10,080 nucleotides of DNA from JBJEFI01 sp051873875. Lineage in GTDB: Bacteria; Bacillota; Bacilli; Bacillales; Bacillaceae_G. Under the pieces are notes generated by a model that had not been told where the DNA came from, made no database searches, and worked only from the letters and a program-made list of their open reading frames with translations. Position 1 is the stretch's first letter, and the number at the start of each line of letters is the position of its first letter. A program made the position numbers and the translations under genes. The stretch covers positions 1-10,080 of the forward strand of contig JBJEFI010000072.1 in assembly GCA_051873875.1 (NCBI GenBank), read 5' to 3'. Positions 6,397 to 10,080 of this stretch are shown here, one piece after another.

Positions 6397-8980
6397 TTCT
6401 ACCACCTCTTAAAGAAATGATTTGGTTGTGAATATCCTCAATTGTTTGATGTACGAGTGAACCAAACAACATAGTCTGTGAACGAGAAGGAACAAAACCA
6501 TATTTTTTAAATACCATATAATTTCTTGGACATTTTAAATACATTAGATAATCACTCGTATATGAATAAACTTTTGGTGTTTCATCTTCTTTTACTTTTA
6601 CTTTAGGCATTTCAGATATAGCTATAGTTGATATTTGAGGATATTTCATTTCCTCAAATAATTGCTTAAATGCTGGTTCTACCTTTTGCCCAGATCCCCT
6701 TAAATTACTGATAACCAACATTTCTTCGGCTCTTGAAAGCGCTACATAAAATAACCTCATTGTATCGAATTCAGGAATCTTTTCCAGCGGTTCATTATCT
6801 TCATCGATTAAATGTCTAATAATCTCTTCTTCCCTTGGTACGTTCTGATTTTTCTTACCAGGATTACCAAGAATAACATAAGGAAATTCTAACCCCTTTG
6901 ACTGATGAATTGTTAAAAATGGAACCCTACCTTTCGGGAAAGGAGTTTCATCGTTCTCAACTTCCGTTTCTCCAATCCTAAATAAGCCATAAATATATCG
7001 ACCAAAGAAATCATTTGCAAGATGGTCTTCAATTAACCTTGCACCAGTAATTATAGATGAAGCTTGCTCCATATATCGTGACAAATATTCCGAAATCATG
7101 GATAGATTGCATATTGGACCTTCATCTAATCCACTTTCCGCAAGCTTAAACATTTGTGAAAAATAGGGGAATCCGCTCAAACGGTAAAACAAGTCTAAGA
7201 CGTTCCAGTCTACTGAAGTAGCACGATTAAGTATATATTGCAAACTGAAAGGCTTCCCATCCTTTGTTCTTTGCTCAATAATTTTATCTAATCTATCTGA
7301 GCCTAATCCCCTAATTGTTTGCTGCGAGATTAATGGCGTTTTCGTTAATATCCGTTTATGTGATTGAGGGACATAGTCATCTTTTAATGTCCAACCATTG
7401 TCGTTGAGTGTTTTCAATAAACGGATATAATCCTCTTTACATCTTTTTAATTCTTCAGTTTTTATATTAACAAACCGTTCCAGTCTTTCATCTTTCCGCA
7501 GTAATTGTTTCGCTGTATCTTCTATTAAATCTAACCAATCATGGTAATCTTTATAAGCACCTGAAAAGTCTTGCCTCGCAGGCCTTCCGATTACATGGGT
7601 AAAGATACCGAACATTGCTTTAGCTTCCTCTACTTCTAAAAACCGTCCTGCTCTTGGAGCATATACATTTATTCCTTCCTTTTCTAAAGCTCTCTTCATT
7701 CGTTTTACATGCTGATTATTTTTCAAGGCTGGAAATAGAAATGCAATCTGATTTGGATCTTCAACCTTTTTATAATCAATCAGCTTTTTAACAAATTGTG
7801 CAACCTCCTCTGCTACATACTCGGATTTAGAAGGTGTTGTTGTAATAACCGAAATTCCGTTTTCTTGTTTAAATGCTTGAATGTCTTTATCCTGTAATCG
7901 ATAAAACCCATCACCGTTTTCTCTTGTCCAGCTAACCTTATCAATGAAGCTCTTATATGTTGTGACAATTTGCTTTTGTGAACGGTAGTTTATATTCAAC
8001 TTGATTTCTTTTGGTGGTATTTGTAAATATAACTGGCATCTTTTTGGAAACTGAACAAAGTTCTCAACAGTTGCACCTCGGAATCGGTACAAGGCCTGGT
8101 CATCATCACCAACCACACAAAGTTTCTTATTACCCTTTGCTAACCGAAAAAATAGCTGCTCCTGGATTCGGTTCGTATCCTGATATTCATCAATAACTAC
8201 ATGCTCAAATTCGTATATTGTGTGCTCATTTTCAAGTAACTGATGTAATGCCCTTTGCTGAAGAAGAGAAAAATCTACCATATTTTTTGCATAAAGTTTT
8301 TCTTTGTACCATTCATATAACTTAGCAATTTGTAGCAATATCTTATCTTCATTTTTTATCGCATTATTTTTTATTTTTTCACTCGGAACATTTTCCTCTG
8401 AGAATCTATTAAATATAGAAATTAGTGACAACGCTGTATCATGTCTCGAATTCGAATGTTTACCAAAATATTGCTTCATGTCCAAGCGTAATTCTTCCTC
8501 TTTTAAATGAAGTAACTCTTCGCTTAATTTCCAAAATGAGCTTGAATTTATAAAAAAATATTGTTCTAATTCATCCATTAGCACAGGAGGTTTAACCCTT
8601 GAACGATTTTTAGTGAACCGTCTGTCTCCAATAATTTTTTGACAAAGTGAGTGAACGGTACCTATATACATCCGTGAGATATCATACGGGACACCTGTAA
8701 TATTAGTAACAGTACCTAATATTGTCTGCAAACCGTCCTTTAATTGTTTTGCAGCCTTTTCAGTAAATGTTGATAAAAAGATTTTTTCTGGTGAGACATT
8801 GTGAAAAACGATTGCATTAACGGTTCTCCACAAAAGAACCCTAGTTTTCCCTGAACCAGGACCCGCCATTAGGAAAAGAGGTTCATCTAATGATAAAATT
8901 GCATCATATTGTCGTTCATTTGGTTTGAAATCTAGAATTTCGAACAATTTTTCTATTGTTATTTCATTCTTCATCTCCAA
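6389..8980 (-). CDS. UvrD/Rep-family SF1A DNA helicase with a partial AddB-like nuclease tail
   Basis: The protein (863 residues from TTG at 8980) is an ATP-driven 3'-5' DNA translocase by family. Motifs in order: NERQYDAI (Q motif, 21-28), Walker A AGPGSGKT (39-46), STFTEKAA (70-77), VIDEYQDT (262-269), GDDDQALYRFRGA (291-303), NYRS (331-334), LTIHQSKGLE (689-698) and RLFYVALSRAEE (742-753). All are intact. After the helicase core, residues about 804-863 read as the beginning of a RecB/AddB nuclease domain: YSYTSDYLMYLKCPRNY with Cys817, then FGSLVH with His844. The protein stops there, and the rest of the fold is in the next gene, which starts 8 bases before this stop codon. The TTG at 8980 is chosen because AGGAGG sits seven bases upstream; ATG at 8974 is the alternative, and the in-frame TTG at 8998 lies upstream of that binding site. 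Gabija GajB is another UvrD-like defence helicase, but no GajA-type gene is seen here. Confidence 0.9.
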   Translation of the reverse strand: MEMKNEITIEKLFEILDFKPNERQYDAILSLDEPLFLMAGPGSGKTRVLLWRTVNAIVFHNVSPEKIFLSTFTEKAAKQLKDGLQTILGTVTNITGVPYDISRMYIGTVHSLCQKIIGDRRFTKNRSRVKPPVLMDELEQYFFINSSSFWKLSEELLHLKEEELRLDMKQYFGKHSNSRHDTALSLISIFNRFSEENVPSEKIKNNAIKNEDKILLQIAKLYEWYKEKLYAKNMVDFSLLQQRALHQLLENEHTIYEFEHVVIDEYQDTNRIQEQLFFRLAKGNKKLCVVGDDDQALYRFRGATVENFVQFPKRCQLYLQIPPKEIKLNINYRSQKQIVTTYKSFIDKVSWTRENGDGFYRLQDKDIQAFKQENGISVITTTPSKSEYVAEEVAQFVKKLIDYKKVEDPNQIAFLFPALKNNQHVKRMKRALEKEGINVYAPRAGRFLEVEEAKAMFGIFTHVIGRPARQDFSGAYKDYHDWLDLIEDTAKQLLRKDERLERFVNIKTEELKRCKEDYIRLLKTLNDNGWTLKDDYVPQSHKRILTKTPLISQQTIRGLGSDRLDKIIEQRTKDGKPFSLQYILNRATSVDWNVLDLFYRLSGFPYFSQMFKLAESGLDEGPICNLSMISEYLSRYMEQASSIITGARLIEDHLANDFFGRYIYGLFRIGETEVENDETPFPKGRVPFLTIHQSKGLEFPYVILGNPGKKNQNVPREEEIIRHLIDEDNEPLEKIPEFDTMRLFYVALSRAEEMLVISNLRGSGQKVEPAFKQLFEEMKYPQISTIAISEMPKVKVKEDETPKVYSYTSDYLMYLKCPRNYMVFKKYGFVPSRSQTMLFGSLVHQTIEDIHNQIISLRGGRSE
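6402..6410 (-). promoter_or_regulatory. Ribosome binding site of the nuclease gene, inside the helicase gene
   Basis: AAGAGGTGG lies within the last codons of the helicase gene, with a five-base spacing to GTG at 6396. It argues that the nuclease is translated as a separate protein by coupled re-initiation rather than being the product of a recent frameshift. Confidence 0.65.
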
Positions 8981-8987
8981 ATTCTCT

Positions 8988-8993
8988 CCTCCT
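8988..8993 (-). promoter_or_regulatory. Ribosome binding site deciding the helicase start
   Basis: A perfect AGGAGG lies seven bases before TTG at 8980 and 13 before ATG at 8974. The spacing favours the TTG. Confidence 0.7.
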
Positions 8994-9000
8994 AACAAGA

Positions 9001-9086
9001 AAATTCCATCAATTCGTTTATCCCTGATAATGATAAAATACTAATATTATTTTATCATTATCATAAAACAATAAGTTGATGAATTT
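9001..9086. repeat. 86-bp imperfect palindrome just upstream of the helicase gene
   Basis: The core is a perfect 16-bp inverted repeat, TGATAATGATAAAATA (9025-9040) against its complement at 9048-9063, with a 7-base centre. The symmetry continues at the outer edges: AAATTCCATCAA (9001-9012) faces TTGATGAATTT (9076-9086) with one extra base, around the same centre. The element ends seven bases from the helicase ribosome binding site, so it would form the mRNA leader or an operator. The GATAAT-type hexamers resemble Fur-family boxes, but their spacing does not match a standard one. No flanking target duplication was seen that would mark it as a mobile element. Confidence 0.6.
9044..9071 (-). 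promoter_or_regulatory. Possible sigma-A promoter of the helicase-nuclease-mod-res operon
   Basis: On the minus strand, TTGTTT (9071-9066) and TAATAT (9049-9044) are separated by 16 bases and lie inside the palindrome. Both boxes are imperfect and the region is very AT-rich, so other matches exist. If real, a protein bound to the palindrome would block it. Confidence 0.3.
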
Positions 9087-9302
9087 GGAAGCTGTTCAAA
9101 AATAGTGTTTTTTATAAGTATTGATCAATTAGATTTTCGGTCAAAAACAGAACAAATATCCAAAGGATTAAGGAAGCTGCTCTAATTGAAGTAGCCCATA
9201 GAGATAAGGCTAATTGTTTATGCTCCATTTGTTTTTTCTATAAGGTTAGGATTACTTAAATAATTGTTACATAAGTCCACAAGTTAAACAGAGAACCATA
9301 AA
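9087..9302. other. Gene-free gap, possible old insertion sequence edge
   Basis: No ORF with a ribosome binding site is visible on either strand. The left end, GGAAGCTGTTCAAAAATAG (9087-9105), is similar in style to the ends of some Bacillus insertion sequences. There is also a weak stem around 9177-9200 (GCTGCT facing AGTAGC). Nothing else can be supported. Confidence 0.3.
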
Positions 9303-9326
9303 AAAAGCCCCTAAAAGAGAGCTTTT
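9303..9326 (-). terminator. Rho-independent terminator of mcrC
   Basis: On the minus strand AAAAGCTC (9326-9319) pairs with GGGCTTTT (9310-9303), one pair being G-T, with an 8-base loop. The run of T continues to 9301. It lies 36 bases past the mcrC stop and separates that transcript from the helicase operon. Confidence 0.75.
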
Positions 9327-9362
9327 CTAATAACTGCTTAAACAAATTTTTCAGGATAATAA

Positions 9363-10079
9363 CTATCTGAGACCTTCCACAATCTCGTCAAGCTGCAATG
9401 AAATCAACCCAAAAGGCCGATTCAAATCCAATGTCCTCAAACTAATCTTATTACCACTCATCCTATAATCATGATTCAGTGTAATTTCCTCATCCGTCTT
9501 CGCATAGAGCAACAACCCGCTCACATTACCTGTATGATGTTTATCCTTGTTTTTCACATACGTATAAATTTGATAAAGATTATTGGACCTGAGTGTATGG
9601 CTGTCATATTGCTCAATGGTCTGCATCGTTTGCCCATAATATTTCGTATCTATTATTAATGTCTTCTCACCATACGTTAGCATGATGTCCGTTTGCATCA
9701 TCGGTAAAAAGTCACGAATATCGTCATCCACATCCCAAGCTATTTGTGATGCCCTAGGTTGCAGCTCAGGATAATGTTTGCGGTAATATTCCAACACAAA
9801 CTTTTCATATAGACGTGACATTTTCTGATTATCCAAGAATGTGGCGAGTTTTTGGTCACCCTTTTCTGTTGTGAGAAGCAGGCCATCGAGCACTAAATGA
9901 CAAATGTTCATGAGCATTCGATAGGATTGGTTGTTCCGGTGATACCTTAGCTGATTCCATCTGATGGATGCAGGCTCAATTTCATCAACATGTCCGAAAT
10001 AGATCAGTACCTTTTTCAGCTTCAGTTTATTCTCTCTCTTCACTTCATTGGAGCGAATCAGCAGCAAGCTCGTTGTTTT
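9363..10079 (-). CDS. mcrC: McrC, nuclease subunit of the McrBC modification-dependent restriction system (5' end off the window)
   Basis: McrC joins the GTP-dependent translocase McrB and supplies the nuclease that cuts DNA with modified cytosines. The visible 239 residues are the C-terminal part. The frame stays open to the right edge (KTTSLLLIRSNEV), and typical family length implies roughly 100 residues lie beyond. Family hallmarks in order are LYEKFVLEYY, LPMMQTDIML with the catalytic aspartate, IIDTKYY with the DxK motif, and NLYQIYTYV. The PD-(D/E)XK active site looks intact. An internal TTG at 10067 could be mistaken for a start, but homology-like sequence continues upstream of it. 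mcrB is expected just outside the window. The gene ends with TAG and is followed by a hairpin terminator, so it is a separate transcription unit from the helicase operon. Confidence 0.92.
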   Translation of the reverse strand, partial: KTTSLLLIRSNEVKRENKLKLKKVLIYFGHVDEIEPASIRWNQLRYHRNNQSYRMLMNICHLVLDGLLLTTEKGDQKLATFLDNQKMSRLYEKFVLEYYRKHYPELQPRASQIAWDVDDDIRDFLPMMQTDIMLTYGEKTLIIDTKYYGQTMQTIEQYDSHTLRSNNLYQIYTYVKNKDKHHTGNVSGLLLYAKTDEEITLNHDYRMSGNKISLRTLDLNRPFGLISLQLDEIVEGLR

Positions 10080-10080
10080 T

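Noticed and set aside
9025..9063. Reading the core inverted repeat as a standard Fur box
   Set aside because: GATAAT hexamers are present, but the two arms are 7 bases apart around a different centre, not the usual 7-1-7 or overlapping arrangement; AT-rich sequence gives such matches easily.
1..10080. CRISPR array, tRNA or rRNA genes
   Set aside because: No regularly spaced direct repeats and no recognisable tRNA arms or rRNA signature sequences were seen in the gaps between genes.

Overview
The window is AT-rich DNA from a low-GC Firmicute, most likely a member of the Bacillaceae or a close relative. Shine-Dalgarno sequences are strong (AGGAGG, GAGGTGG, GGGGTGG), TTG and GTG starts are frequent, and the encoded proteins resemble bacilli-type restriction enzymes. 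No gene fixes the species. Every convincing gene lies on the minus strand. The whole stretch reads as a defence island, with pieces of three kinds of DNA restriction.

Layout from right to left, which is the direction of transcription. At 10079-9363 is the C-terminal part of McrC, the nuclease subunit of the McrBC modification-dependent restriction system. It runs off the right edge and is closed by a hairpin terminator near 9315. A gene-free gap follows (9087-9302), then a long imperfect palindrome (9001-9086) with a possible promoter. Four tightly packed genes come next: a UvrD/Rep-type (SF1A) helicase (8980-6389), a RecB/AddB-like PD-(D/E)XK nuclease (6396-5575), a type III DNA methyltransferase Mod (5571-3703) and a type III restriction subunit Res (3689-711). 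The first two overlap by 8 bases, and the other gaps are 3 and 13 bases, so this looks like one operon. A hairpin at 647-672 may end it. Beyond it are a small cysteine-rich, possibly zinc-binding ORF (513-322) and, at the left edge, a decayed fragment resembling the C-terminal part of a type I restriction HsdR subunit (271-2), broken by an in-frame stop.

How the genes may work together. Mod would methylate adenine at an asymmetric site, and Mod plus Res would cut DNA carrying unmodified sites. The helicase and the nuclease seem to form one AddB-like DNA-degrading unit. The helicase C-terminus carries the first predicted iron-sulphur cysteine and the GxxxH motif of the nuclease fold. The separate nuclease protein carries the D and DxK catalytic residues and the last three cysteines (CxxCx5C). 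So the nuclease domain and its predicted 4Fe-4S cluster are divided between two polypeptides. Coupling such a unit to a type III restriction system is the most interesting feature here. It could degrade DNA ends made by Res, but that role is inference.
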